A stretch of DNA of 64,000 nt, taken from the NCBI RefSeq assembly GCF_028372415.1, contig NC_092879.1, forward strand, positions 101,037,828 through 101,101,827, read 5' to 3'. The notes under the pieces were generated by a model. The model did no database searches, had not been told where the DNA came from, and saw nothing but the letters and a program-made list of their open reading frames with translations. Source of the DNA: Notamacropus eugenii. Taxonomy: Eukaryota > Chordata > Mammalia > Diprotodontia > Macropodidae. Positions 30,363 to 40,433 of this stretch are shown in pieces; the first letter of the stretch is position 1; each line of letters opens with the position of its first letter. The position numbers and the translations under genes are program-made.

Positions 30363-33300
30363 GTAAGTGGCCGCGCGCTCGCCCGCCTGTCCTCCTGCCT
30401 GTCTGTCAATCTGGCGGTCTGTCTGGCCGCCCGCTCTCCTGTCCGTCTGTGTGGCCGCCCATCTGCCCGTCCGTCTGCCTGTCTGTCTTTCTGGCCGCCC
30501 ATCTGGCCGTCCGCCCGTCCGTCCGTCCTCCCGTCTGGCCGTCTGTCTGCCAGTCTGCGGGTCCGTCCGTTGGTCCGTCAGTCCGCCGGCCGATTTGTCT
30601 GTCTGCATGTCTGGGTCTCGTCCCGGCCTCCCTCCAGGCTTGGCCGAGCTCGGAGCCCCTTCTCTGGACGCCCGGCAGGGCTGGGCGGGGCAAGGCCCTC
30701 TCTGGGTCGCTTGCTCCCGGCCGACGGCTGCGCTGGGCTGGGCTGGGCTTCGAGGCTGCAGCCAACCCTCTGTCCTGGGATCGCCCGTCCCGGAGGTGCG
30801 CTCGCTGCTCTACTCCTTTCCCTCCTCTCTCTTTCAATCTCTGTCTCTCTCCTCTCTTTCTCTCCCTTTCTTCCTCCACCGTCACCACCACCCCCAACAT
30901 CCCCCCCTCCCTGTCTTCTTCGCCTTGTTCTCTCCTCCTCGCTGCCGGGGGGCCTGGGGAGGCGCCGCTCGGAGCTCACAAAGGCGGGCGACGACGGAGG
31001 GAGGAAGGGGGGCGCCCCAGCGGCAGCCCCCCAGCCCTAGTCGTTGTTCCGCCCCGCCGCCTTTGTGCGCGGCCCCCCCCCCCCAGCTCCAGAGGAATGA
31101 AGGCGCAGGGGGAAGGGGGGAGTGGAGCCCCCCAGCCCTTACTCCGCTGTGGGTTGGGGTCCAAGGGGGACCTTTTGGCCACCTCTTCCTTTCCCTCCGC
31201 CACACCTTTCCCTGGGGATTTTTTTTTTTTTTTGCGTTGGAGCGGAGGTGGGGGGCTTTGAAGAGCCCTGAACACCCTAGTCTTGGGGCCGGAGGCAAAG
31301 GGCAGCAATTCTCCATGCTCTGTTCTTGCCCCCTCCTCTCCCCCCCCCCCCCCCCCCATCCAGCAGCTTTTCCTGCCTCTAGCGAACTTTTCTCCACTTT
31401 CCCGGTTTTTAAAGTATAACTTCAGCCAGAAACTGCCCTGTTCTCCACTGTGTTGGCTTCTGAGGGCCCCAGGTAGCTGCTCCAACCTCAAAGCCTTGGC
31501 TGAACGCCTACTATGTGCGATGAGGGAGATGCAGAGATCCCTGGATGGGGGTGGGGGTGACCAGAGCCCCCAGCAGATGGGTCAGGGGGGCTTCCCTTAG
31601 CTCCCTTCCCAACTCTTAATCGCTGGGCCGGGGAGTGCAGAGGGAAAACTTTGGAATTCTCTACTGGAACCTTGAGGTGCTCACTGCCATGAGGCAAGCG
31701 AGGGCTGAGCCCCTCTGGCCCCAAGGGCTCAGTGGTCTGGGGACCTGGGCAGCCGAGCCCGGAGAGAGCAGTTGCTAAGCACATTGGTATGTATGTGTGG
31801 GGGGTGCGGCCGAGCAGGACGGGACAGGATGGGGACTGGAGAGCCTTTACCTTCAGGCATCAGGGGTTCACTCACGCCCATGTGTAGGAGTAGGAGGGGG
31901 TGGGGAACGGGGCAACCAAGCTGGTTCCTTGGGTCTCTAACTGCATAGAGCCCTCGGCTAGAAACAAACCTCTGTGCGACTTCGGAGCTAAGAGAGCTGC
32001 TTGGGGCCCCAGGTCCTGGCTCCCTCCTCCATAACCGTTTCACCATGGGGAAGAATGCCTCTCCCCTCTACTTATCCTGCCCCAATGCAAGGAATCAAGG
32101 GCCTGCAGAGACCCCACAAGACACTAGCAGATCGAGAAAATGTGGGAGTTACCGTTCTCTTCTATCTTCTGGGGTTTGAGAGGGAAAAGCTGCCCCCGCC
32201 CCCCGCAGGTGGGTGGGAATGAGGGGTGTCACCCTCCGGGAGCCAGCGCTGGGCGGCCTTCTCCAGGCAGCTTTGGGCCCCATCCTGGCTGGGCCAGCCT
32301 CCGACAATCCTCACCTCCATTCCACACTTTCTCCCTCACTTAGTCCTCCCCCCTTTCTCGCATCCTTTTGTTTCTCACACATACCAGCACTTTTCCTCCC
32401 AGCTCTGTTTCTGTCTTATCTCTTTCCTCCTCTTCCCCCTTCTCTCAATCCCCTCTCCCTCCTTCCCTTTCTCTCCTCCCCCATCGTTCTCCTTCCCTCT
32501 CTCCTCTCTCTTCTCTCTCTTCCTCTCCCCCTCTTTCTTCTCTCCTCCTAGTTCTTCCCTCTCTCCCTCTCCCCCCTCTCCCTTCTCTCTCTCTTCTCTC
32601 CCTTTCCTCTTCCTCCTTTTTCTTCTGTCTCTCCCCCCTCCCCTCCCTCCCTTTCTCTTCTCCTCTCTCTCCTCCCCCACTTCCTTCCCTTTCTCTCTTC
32701 CCTGTCCCTCCTCCTCTCTCCCCCCCTCTGTCTCTGTCTCCCCTTAGCTCCTTTCCTCTTAACTTTTAGTCTCAGCTCTATCAGGGAGCTAGCAGCCCCC
32801 ACCCCTCCCCCAGCCCCTGTAAACCTGTCTTAATTGCTTCCTCCTTGGGAAAAAAACCTCAAAATAAATAAGGGCTGGGGGTCTCTGTTTCCAGGTTGCA
32901 GGGCCCTGCTTTTGAGGGCCAGCACGGGCTGGCTCCAGGTGCTGCCAGGCATTGACTGTCAGAGGGTTTTGCCTCTGGGGCCAGTGGACTCTGCAAGGCC
33001 AACTGGCTGGTGACCAGGGTCTCTGGGCTCCCCTGGCTGTCCCCCGAAGGTGAGGGAAGGCTACTTCCCACTTCCCTTACAGAAAACCTTGGTCAGGCAG
33101 CCCCTCAACAGCCTGATGTGGCTGCTGCTGTTCCATTGGAGGCTTGTCTTGCTCCCATCCTGATCTCCCTCCATGGGGAATTGTCTTCTGATGTTTGAAG
33201 CCAGGACACCAGGCCTGAATCCAAATTTCCCCCCACTTCAGCTGGTGACCATTTGGACAGGAATAGCTGGGGGACCCTAACCTGGACCCTCTTTCCCCAC

Positions 33301-33648
33301 TCCCCCAGCCCTGCCATTAGGGCCAAGGGCTGACCTTTCTTTCCAACAGCTTGTAGCTGATGGGTTGTGGGGCAGGGGAAAGGGGCTCTGTTGAGTAAGA
33401 GATTCGGGGTATTTGTGTATTTCAGCCTGGGGGAGGGACAATGAACCCTTGTTGATGGCATGGATGTAAGGAAACAGTTGGACATGTGAGGAGCAAGGCT
33501 TGGCTACAGGGAGTGGATTGCAGTGGCCCTGACCCTCACCTGTTTCAACCCCTCATTGCCACACAACAGAGGGCAAAGGTGTAGGTGGCACTTGAATTTG
33601 GGAGAAGTCTTTGGGCAGTGGCCCCTCAGCCCCGTTCTCCTTTCTGTG

Positions 33649-33703
<55 letters not shown>

Positions 33704-35520
33704 GATGTGATGTGATGTGATCTGATGCCTTCCAGGTAGGATGAGGCCCAAGCCTGTGTGTCTGCATGGCAACAACAGAACCTTACTGCCCCCCCCCCCC
33801 CCACCTCATGGGCTTTCCACAGTGTATGACTGGTAGGTAAGCCCAGCCCCTGGGCCTGAGGCCAAGGCCAGCAAACTCATGGCAAGGCTTTCTATCTCGT
33901 GGGTCTTAAGCAGCTCCATTTACCTCGCTTTGCCTCCGACCACTCCCCTTGCTTGGCCTCTTGGGGAGGTAGCTAGAATAGGCGGTGGGCAGTGGAAACA
34001 GTGTTGTTCAAGGGGGGGCTTCCTGAGAGGCTCTCCCCAGGGGCCTTTGCTGCTGGCCTTGGATAGAGTTAGGGGAACCAGGAGAAACCTTTGTGGGGAA
34101 TCTTGCATCCAACTTGACGGCAAGCTAGCCCATACTGTGAGCTGAGGCAAGGACTCCAGCCTGGACCTCTGGGCTCCCTGAGGGCTGCTGTGGGCAGGGG
34201 CTTGATGCTTGCTTGGGCCCCTGCTTCTTTGTAACCTGCAGGCTGACTAGGCCAGCTGGTCAGTATCCCTCTGGCTAATGTTAGCATCTGAGTGGGGTGG
34301 TGAGGGGCTCCAGGTTGGGGTGAGGTTTGTTCCTGAGTCCCCCACTTGTTACATGGGGGCTGCTACTTCTGGGGCTTCCTCCTCAGCCCAGACCGTGCAG
34401 ATCTGATTCTCCAGAACCATCTGGACTCTGGTTCCCATGTAGGGGGGAAAGGGGTATTCCTAGGGGTGCCCGGACCCAGCAGGATCAAGACTGGATGGGG
34501 GGGGAAGTCTTCAGGGGTTACCATGGTAACTTGCTCTAGGCTCCCTGCTGAGCCATGTCAATCCCCTTAGTTTCCAGAAAAGGGCTTTGTCTGGGGGTGG
34601 CCTGGGCAAGAAAGCACTCCTCAGTCATGGGGGTGGGGTAGGCTAAGGCCTGGAAAGGTGAAACTGGGGTGGGCAACAGGGCTGCACCCCCACCTCCTAG
34701 CCCTTCCCCCACCACTCTGCAGAGCTCTCCTGTGTCTGTTCAGCAATGGGGAGCGCTTCCAGCCCTCACAAGCATCTGTTCAGGTCTCTCTCTTATTGTG
34801 ACTTAGGGCCAGGATTGTTCTTGAGTTTGGGACAAACTTGGCCTGGAGAGAGGTAACTAGCCAGTTAGAATCAGTCAGCACTGATTAGGCAGCTACTTTG
34901 TGCCAGCCCCTGTTAGAAGCTCCAGAGACCCAAGGAGAGACATTTCCTGCCCTCAGGTAGTTCACATCTATAGCCAGAGAAATCACCTACACATAGAGAG
35001 GCCACCTGCACATACAAAAATCTGCACAGAATCGGTGTTTTGGGAGTGGAGGCAGCTGGGTCAGAACAGGGCATTACAGGCATAGGGGGCAGCTGTGGAG
35101 ATGGGGAATGGAGTGAGAGACAGCCGTGAGATAGGGAGTGTGAACGAGAGCCATTTCCATAAGCCTCAGAAGGTAGGGCCAACATGCCAGCTAGAGGAAA
35201 CCACGTTTGATCCTTGAGGTAACGAAGCCAGAAAGGGATCTGGTAAGAGCTGGGCCTGGCCTAGAGAGAGCCTCTGGGCAGGGAGGCCCCTGGTAAAGAA
35301 GGTGGGGTGGTGCCTATGGCAGTGAAGAGAAGGCCTGGGAGGAAAGGCCAAGATTGAGCACTGAGGTGGCCATATAGAGCTGATGCTGAGGGTTGAGACC
35401 AGAACACTGTTCTAGGCAGGAAGGTCAGCCATGCCACACCATGCTGGAAGGGTCACCCCATGCTTTGGGGCATATTATCAGAGTAGGACCACTGTGGAAG
35501 TAGTAGTAGTAGTAGTAGTA

Positions 35521-35604
<84 letters not shown>

Positions 35605-38600
35605 CTGGGGGGAGGTTATTCATGATGATTTCTCTGTTTCCAATCCGTGCCAACCTGAGACCTTGTCCCCCACTCCCCTCCCCCCAACCATGACACTTGG
35701 CCTCAGGCCTCCTCTCCTTCTTCCCTTCTAACCTCCCAACTACCTCCTAACTGGGCTCCCTGACTCAGCCTAGGCCTCTTTGACTCCAATATCCCATCTC
35801 ACTCACCATACTTCTGCATGTCCCCCTGTTTTGCTGACAGGAGAAAGTTGGCATTACTGACCTTGTGCAGCCTGCATTCCCTGCCTTCTCTCTCCTTACC
35901 CCTTACCCCTTCCCTTTCTGCACACCATCTCTGGCCTGGCTTCCTTGCCAAGCTCTCCTCCTCGTGCTCTCTGCTTGTGCCCATCACTGTGGCCCTTAGC
36001 CCAGAGTGCAGCCTCCTGCCAGCTTGGCGTGGTGGGCCTTTGTTTGCCTTAGGCCTCTCTGTCTAGACCAGAAGCACCAGTTCCTAGTATGTAACACTTA
36101 CTTCAAGATCTCTGAAATCTTCAGGCAGTCTTTTGTCTGAGTTCTAGGCCCAAACCAAGACTTTACCTGAACAGCTTAGTTCCTGGCTGGAACTCCCAGG
36201 GAACCTGGGAGAAAAAGGCCCAGTTTGGGTTGAGATACCCTTGTGTGTTTAGGGTCTGCAGTGAATCAAACCTGAGTTGCCTCCTTGTGAGTTGGGCTTA
36301 GCACTTACTGGTCTGGAAAGCCAGGGCTCCTCTTGCTCTCTGGGATGAGAGAGGGCCTCAGGGTATGATGTTCTCTGCTCTTGTGGCTGACCTTTCCTTC
36401 CCCTTCTCTGGGGCTGGGCTCCCTAGTGAGAATGGCTGAAGGGAGAAGGCGAGTGCCATGGTACCTCTGTGCCATGAGTGTTAGGACCAAAGGGCCCCCC
36501 CATAACCCTACCCCCCCACACACTCCAGGACAGAATCTTTTCCTAGATACCCTGTGTGCCCAGCCCTTGCTGGATTTGTTGTTGGGTGAGGAAGGGGGAG
36601 GGGGCAGGTGAGGCTTCCTCACCCTTGGCTGGGAGCATGGAGGGTGGTGGCCAAGGCAGGTGAGGGCTTGCTGGGCTCTTTAGGCTGGGGGTGGGGAAGG
36701 ATGAGCCAAGGGACAGGAGGGGGAGGGGAGGGGCGTGATAACATCCCCCCTTTGGAAAAACCCAGGTTTGGAGACTCAGGAGGCCATTTGTTGACATCCA
36801 GGCCATTGACTACATCACCTGGCTGCAGACATGACCCATTAGGGCAGAGGGCCCACCTGGGGAGGGATAGGAGGCTGCTGAACCATCATGTGGGGAGGAC
36901 CCAGCTCTCACTAGTACTTGTCTCTTGGGCAGGTTCCTGAGCGGGAAGGGGTTGGTGATCTACCCAAAGATTGGTGACAAGCTGGACATCATCTGTCCAC
37001 GGGCAGAGGCCGGCCGGCCATATGAATACTACAAGCTGTACTTGGTGCGCCTGGAGCAGGCAGCAGCCTGTAGCACCGTGCTAAATCCCAAAGTGCTGGT
37101 CACCTGTAACCAGCCTGAGCAGGAGATCCGCTTTACCATCAAATTCCAGGAGTTCAGCCCCAACCACATGGGCCTGGAGTTCCAGAGGCAACAGGATTAC
37201 TACATTACATGTGAGTCCCCACTGGGGCCCCCTCCTCACTGGCAGTCTGTGCAGTTGGCAGCTAGAACCATTCCCTAGACCTGTGACCAGGCTGGTGATC
37301 ACCATTGACCTGTCCCACCCATTCTCTGGGTTCTTGCCCGCTTTGCCAGTGATACTGCTCAGGGATGTGGGTCTCCCTTCCTACCTTGTCTCTAGGCCTT
37401 TTCCCTTTCACTTGCAGTGGGGAGGATTGGGGGGGGGGCGGCTCTGAAAATGACTTGTGTGTCTCTTATGGAGGAGGGGAGAACCTAATAAATGAATCTG
37501 ACAAGGAGAGTTGGGGTAGCGATGCTATCACTACCACTGCCGCTTACAATTAGGAAACTCAACCTGGGAAAGGCAGTGATTGGCCCAAGGTCATGCAGCA
37601 AGCCCACAGTTCATTCAGGCTCAGGCCCTGGCATTGCTGCCTCCCAGATTTTTCTACTATTTCCCTTCCCAGCCCCCAGAAGGGGGGCACCTGGCACCCA
37701 TGGTGGAGACGTCTGCAGAGGCTTCTGAGAAGGAATGTAGGAGACATAATCCAAGGCCCTCTGGGCTATCCTCCTAGAGGGCAGCTGGCGGCTGAGAAGG
37801 CCCAGGCCAAGGGAGCTGGTGGGCCCTGGGGGCAGATAGGGGCTGGGGAGGAATCATATCCTTTTGTCCTTGTGACTGGGAAGGCACCAGCCCAGGGTAG
37901 CTGCCTCATCAGCCTGGAAGCTGCTCTAGGGAGGACCCCACCTCACCCTCAAGCAGTAGAACCTGGAAGCTAAGATTGACCTGCCTCCAGCCCCCAAACT
38001 CTAAGTCCCCCCCAGAGAAGGAGCCTTACTCTTTCCCCCAGAGGCTGATTTCATTCTCCATGCCCTTTCCCCTGGTACCTCAGGCTGCCCCCTCCATGGC
38101 TGGGCCTCTCAGATCATTTCTCACATTTCTCCATTTCTTCTAGCTACATCCAATGGGAGCCTGGAAGGCTTAGAGAACCGAGAAGGGGGCGTGTGCCACA
38201 CTAGGACCATGAAAATTGTCATGAAGGTCCAACAAGGTGAGCAGGCTGACTTTTGATCTGTACAGTGGGGCTAGAGGTGGGGCCTAGACTGTGCCAGGGT
38301 CTCTCAGCTAGCCTGACCTCTCTTTGCTGTGTCACCAGATCCCAATGCCGTGGTACCGGAGCAGCCAACCACAAGCCGGCCAAGCAAGGAGACGGACCAC
38401 AGGATGAAGGTGGCAACACAGCCACCCCGAGGGCGAGGCCCTTTTAGTGATGACAGCAGTGGCAAGCGTGGTGAGTGTTGCAGGTCCTGAGCCAGCTGGC
38501 ATTGCCAGCACTGCTAGGAGCCATTGTCCTGGGCACCTCTAAGCATTGGTCTCCCTCTCTACCCCCTCCCCCCCACAGAGACTGGCAACCAGGACGGAAA

Positions 38601-38973
38601 GAGCCCGGGCAGCAGCAGCGGGGCCGATGGCTTCTTCAGTTCCCGAGTGGCTGTGTTTGCAGCTATTGGGGCAGGTTGTGTCATCTTCCTTCTCCTCGTC
38701 ATCTTCCTCACGGTGCTGCTCTTGAAGCTTCGTAAACGGCACCAGAAGCACACACAGCAGCGGACGGCAGCCCTGGCCCTCAGCACCCTGGCCAGCCCCA
38801 AAGGCAGTGGCACCGCGGGCACGGAGCCCAGTGACATCATCATCCCCTTACGGACTACAGAGAACAACTATTGCCCTCATTATGAAAAAGTGAGCGGGGA
38901 CTATGGGCACCCCGTCTACATCGTCCAAGAGATGCCTCCCCAGAGCCCTGCCAACATCTACTACAAGGTCTGA
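30235..38973 (+). CDS. EFNB1: Ephrin-B1 (five coding exons, 341 aa)
   Basis: Transmembrane ligand of EphB receptors with forward and reverse signalling in cell sorting and boundary formation. The exons join in frame to 341 residues, five fewer than the human protein as I recall it. Residues 1 to about 27 are a signal peptide ([14 protein letters not shown]). About 28-164 is the ephrin receptor-binding domain with the four family cysteines (64, 89, 101, 153), the receptor-contacting loop [10 protein letters not shown] (117-126) and N-glycosylation site NGS at 139. About 165-232 is a variable linker, 234-259 a transmembrane helix, and 260-341 the highly conserved tail. Tail tyrosines are 308, 312, 319, 324, 339 and 340; the C-terminus YYKV is a PDZ ligand. 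All introns are GT-AG. The start is the first ATG that gives the signal peptide. It is intact. EFNB2/EFNB3 are excluded by the near-identical EFNB1 tail and the MARPG start. Confidence 0.97.
30383..30610 (+). repeat. Degenerate (CTGT/CCGT)n repeat at the start of intron 1
   Basis: Starting about 20 bases after the donor, CTGTCTGT, CCGTCCGT and CTGGCCG words recur for about 225 bases. The period-4 pattern removes stops in several frames on both strands and creates long spurious reading frames. Confidence 0.85.
31338..31358 (+). repeat. Poly(C) tract in intron 1
   Basis: Run of about 20 C. Shorter C or G runs occur at 31,072-31,084, 33,789-33,802 and 45,721-45,735. Confidence 0.9.
32325..32760 (+). 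repeat. Long polypyrimidine tract in intron 1
   Basis: More than 400 bases almost purely C and T, in CTCTCC, CTTTCC and CCTCCC words. Mirror symmetry makes H-DNA formation possible. Reading frames here are low-complexity Ser/Pro/Leu and not genes. Confidence 0.9.
33645..33698 (+). repeat. (TG)n microsatellite, intron 1
   Basis: About 26 TG units with one CG. Confidence 0.95.
34870..35110 (-). repeat. L2 3' end fragment, antisense, intron 1
   Basis: GGCAGCTACTTTGTGCCAGC, CCCTGTTAGAAGCTCC and TTTCCTGCCCTCAGGTAG follow the order of the reversed L2 end. Diverged. Confidence 0.5.
35499..35604 (+). repeat. Compound (AGT)n-(TG)n microsatellite, intron 1
   Basis: Eight AGT/GTA units run directly into about 40 TG units (35,523-35,604). 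Confidence 0.95.
36725..36850. promoter_or_regulatory. Candidate regulatory stretch before exon 2
   Basis: Unique sequence with GTGATAAC (GATA-like), CATTTG and CACCTG E-boxes and CCATTGAC within about 120 bases, ending 80-200 bases before exon 2. No conservation data; weak inference. Confidence 0.25.
36933..37210 (+). CDS. EFNB1: EFNB1 coding exon 2
   Basis: Completes Lys43 and encodes residues 44-135 plus one base of Ser136: the core of the receptor-binding domain with Cys64, Cys89 and Cys101 and the [10 protein letters not shown] loop. Acceptor CTTGGGCAG|G, donor ACAT|GTGAGT. Intron 2 is 933 bases. Confidence 0.96.
37545..37640 (+). repeat. MIR fragment in intron 2
   Basis: CAATTAGGAAACTCAACCTG…CCCAAGGTCATGCAGCAAG, the MIR core in diverged form. 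Confidence 0.5.
38144..38236 (+). CDS. EFNB1: EFNB1 coding exon 3
   Basis: Encodes the rest of Ser136 to residue 166 plus one base: [18 protein letters not shown]…KIVMKV, with the N-glycosylation site Asn139 and Cys153. Acceptor TTCTTCTAG|C, donor CAAG|GTGAGC. Intron 3 is 102 bases. Confidence 0.96.
38339..38470 (+). CDS. EFNB1: EFNB1 coding exon 4
   Basis: Encodes residues 167-210 plus one base, the extracellular linker ([18 protein letters not shown]…). This is the least conserved part; it is polar, rich in Pro/Ser/Thr/Arg. Acceptor GTCACCAG|A, donor CGTG|GTGAGT. Intron 4 is 108 bases. Confidence 0.95.
38579..38973 (+). CDS. EFNB1: EFNB1 coding exon 5
   Basis: Encodes residues 211-341 and TGA: linker end, transmembrane helix ([20 protein letters not shown]…), basic stop-transfer KLRKRHQKH and the signalling tail to YYKV. 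The last 70 or so residues look unchanged from the mammalian consensus, as expected for the SH2- and PDZ-binding tail. Acceptor CCCCCACAG|A. Confidence 0.96.
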
Positions 38974-40300
38974 GTGCCCCGAGCTGGTGCAGCTGGCCAC
39001 AAGCAATGGGCACGAGCCTGGACAGGCACACTCCTCCCATGCCAGCCAGGCCCTGATTTGGGTATATAGGTTTTTAGCTTCTTGGCTTTTAGAATTCCCT
39101 GCCCTCCTGTCTCAGGGGCGGGTAAGAGGGCAGGGGTGTGCCCTTGGGAAGCACCCTCCTGTCTCTCTCCCCTCTGTTCTTGTGCCTTCCTCATCCCATG
39201 CCCTGCCCAGGCCTCTGGTGCCAGCTCCATGGTGGCAGGATTGGACATTGGCTAGCAGTTGGCACCTGGCCCTGCCCTCTCCTCCATGTCACACCCATCC
39301 CAGACTCGGCCCACTTTGGCCATCATTGTTTTCTTGAACCCTGCTCACTTTTAACTGTCCATTTTTCATCTGTTTGGAACAAAGGAACCCCAGTGAAAGG
39401 AAGGGCCCTCTTGGGCCCAGCTCTTCAGGACCACCCCCACCCCAGTTGTTCTTGCAGGGGATGGGGTTGAGCTTTGCTGAAGCAGAGTGACATTTCTCTG
39501 GCTAAGCTCGTTGGGATTTCTGGAGGGGGCCAGGCCTGGCCTCCACCATGTGGCGAGTAGGTGTTTGTGGCAAGAGGCACCCTAAGCCCATCCCTCTGCA
39601 AAACTGGCCTGAGAGTTGGAATACTGGGCCCTGTTGTTGGTGGGCTTTTTTGGGGGGGGATATCATCCCACCCTCTGCTCCCCTCCCCAAATTCCTTCCT
39701 TGTGGGATTCTTGGGCAGCTCCTGCCTCCCTCACTCTCACGGTAATTAGTGTCTTAATTGGCTGTTGCCAGGGCAACAGGAGAGCTGCAGGCATTGTGAC
39801 CTCATTGGGGGGTGGGGTGCACAGGTGGCTATTTGCCCTGGAGAACTGGGAGTTTCCCTTCTCCACTCTCCCCTTCCCCCTCACTTTCAGCATCACTCTT
39901 CCTGCCGAACCCAGGGGTTCTGCTACCGTCTTGGAGCTGTAGCAGGTGTATGAGCCAGAAGCCGGAGCTCTGGCCATCCCCTGTTCCTCCAGGTTGGGTG
40001 CTGGGCTTCTGGAGCCCAGGCACACACGGGGCTCCTCTGCTCATTACCCTCCTGCTTGCCAGTGAGATGGGGACCAGGGGCTGGAATTCCAGCGCCCCTG
40101 CCTCCCTGACTCGGCCAGGCTCTGTGCCCCAGAGATGGGGCACCCAGCCACCCTCCTGCCCTCTGGGGGCTAGGCAGAAGATTGTGGCTTCGTTTCTGTT
40201 TATGTAAATACGAGTCTTTTTGGAAGAAAACCTGTAAAGATGTTTTGTACAAACAATTATTTTCTTGTTGCTTTTTCTTAGAAAAAAATGAGAACTAAAA
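38974..40300 (+). other. EFNB1: EFNB1 3'UTR
   Basis: About 1.3 kb after the stop, ending near TGTAAAGATGTTTTGTAC…TAGAAAAAAATGAG. No AATAAA is present near the end, so cleavage would use a variant signal; the end point is an estimate by A/T-rich composition and a minisatellite starting at 40,341. It contains the homeodomain/X-box cluster at 39,741-39,777. Confidence 0.6.
39741..39777 (+). promoter_or_regulatory. TAATTA pair and RFX X-box palindrome in the 3'UTR
   Basis: GGTAATTAGTGTCTTAATTG has two homeodomain-type cores. Directly after it, GTTGCCAGGGCAAC (39,764-39,777) is one base from the RFX X-box palindrome GTTGCCATGGCAAC. DNA-level or RNA hairpin function is possible; both are inference. 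Confidence 0.4.
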
Positions 40301-40340
40301 AAATTAACCACACAGAGAAACGGGTGTGAGCCAGTGTCGT

Positions 40341-40433
40341 GATGTGCCCGGGGAGGAGGCTGTTGTGTGTGGATGCACCCAGGGAGGGGGCTGTTGTGTG
40401 TGGATGCGCCCGGGGAGGGGGCTGCTGTGTGTA
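40341..40433 (+). repeat. 31-bp minisatellite, three copies
   Basis: Units beginning GATG(T/C)(G/A)CCC start at 40,341, 40,372 and 40,403, each with GGGAGG(A/G)GGCTG and TGTGTGT parts. It lies about 40 bases after the presumed EFNB1 end. Confidence 0.9.

Noticed and set aside
30157-30366. N-terminally extended EFNB1 starting upstream of 30,235
   Set aside because: The frame is open back to 30,157 but has no in-frame ATG, and an extension would bury the signal peptide behind the GCGA-repeat peptide.
29565-30608. 347-codon minus-strand reading frame across the EFNB1 promoter and exon 1
   Set aside because: Low-complexity (TDRQTDRR, GAGAGAG) product of the period-4 repeat and G/C-rich island antisense to EFNB1; no domain or splice support.
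30367-31419. 350-codon plus-strand reading frame in intron 1
   Set aside because: Cys/Pro/Ser-rich translation of the CTGT/CCGT repeat and CT-rich sequence; lies in the intron directly after a good donor.
32213-32802. Ser/Pro/Leu-rich reading frames on both strands in intron 1
   Set aside because: Translation of the polypyrimidine tract.
35431-35731. Val-Cys repeat reading frame
   Set aside because: Translation of the (TG)n microsatellite.
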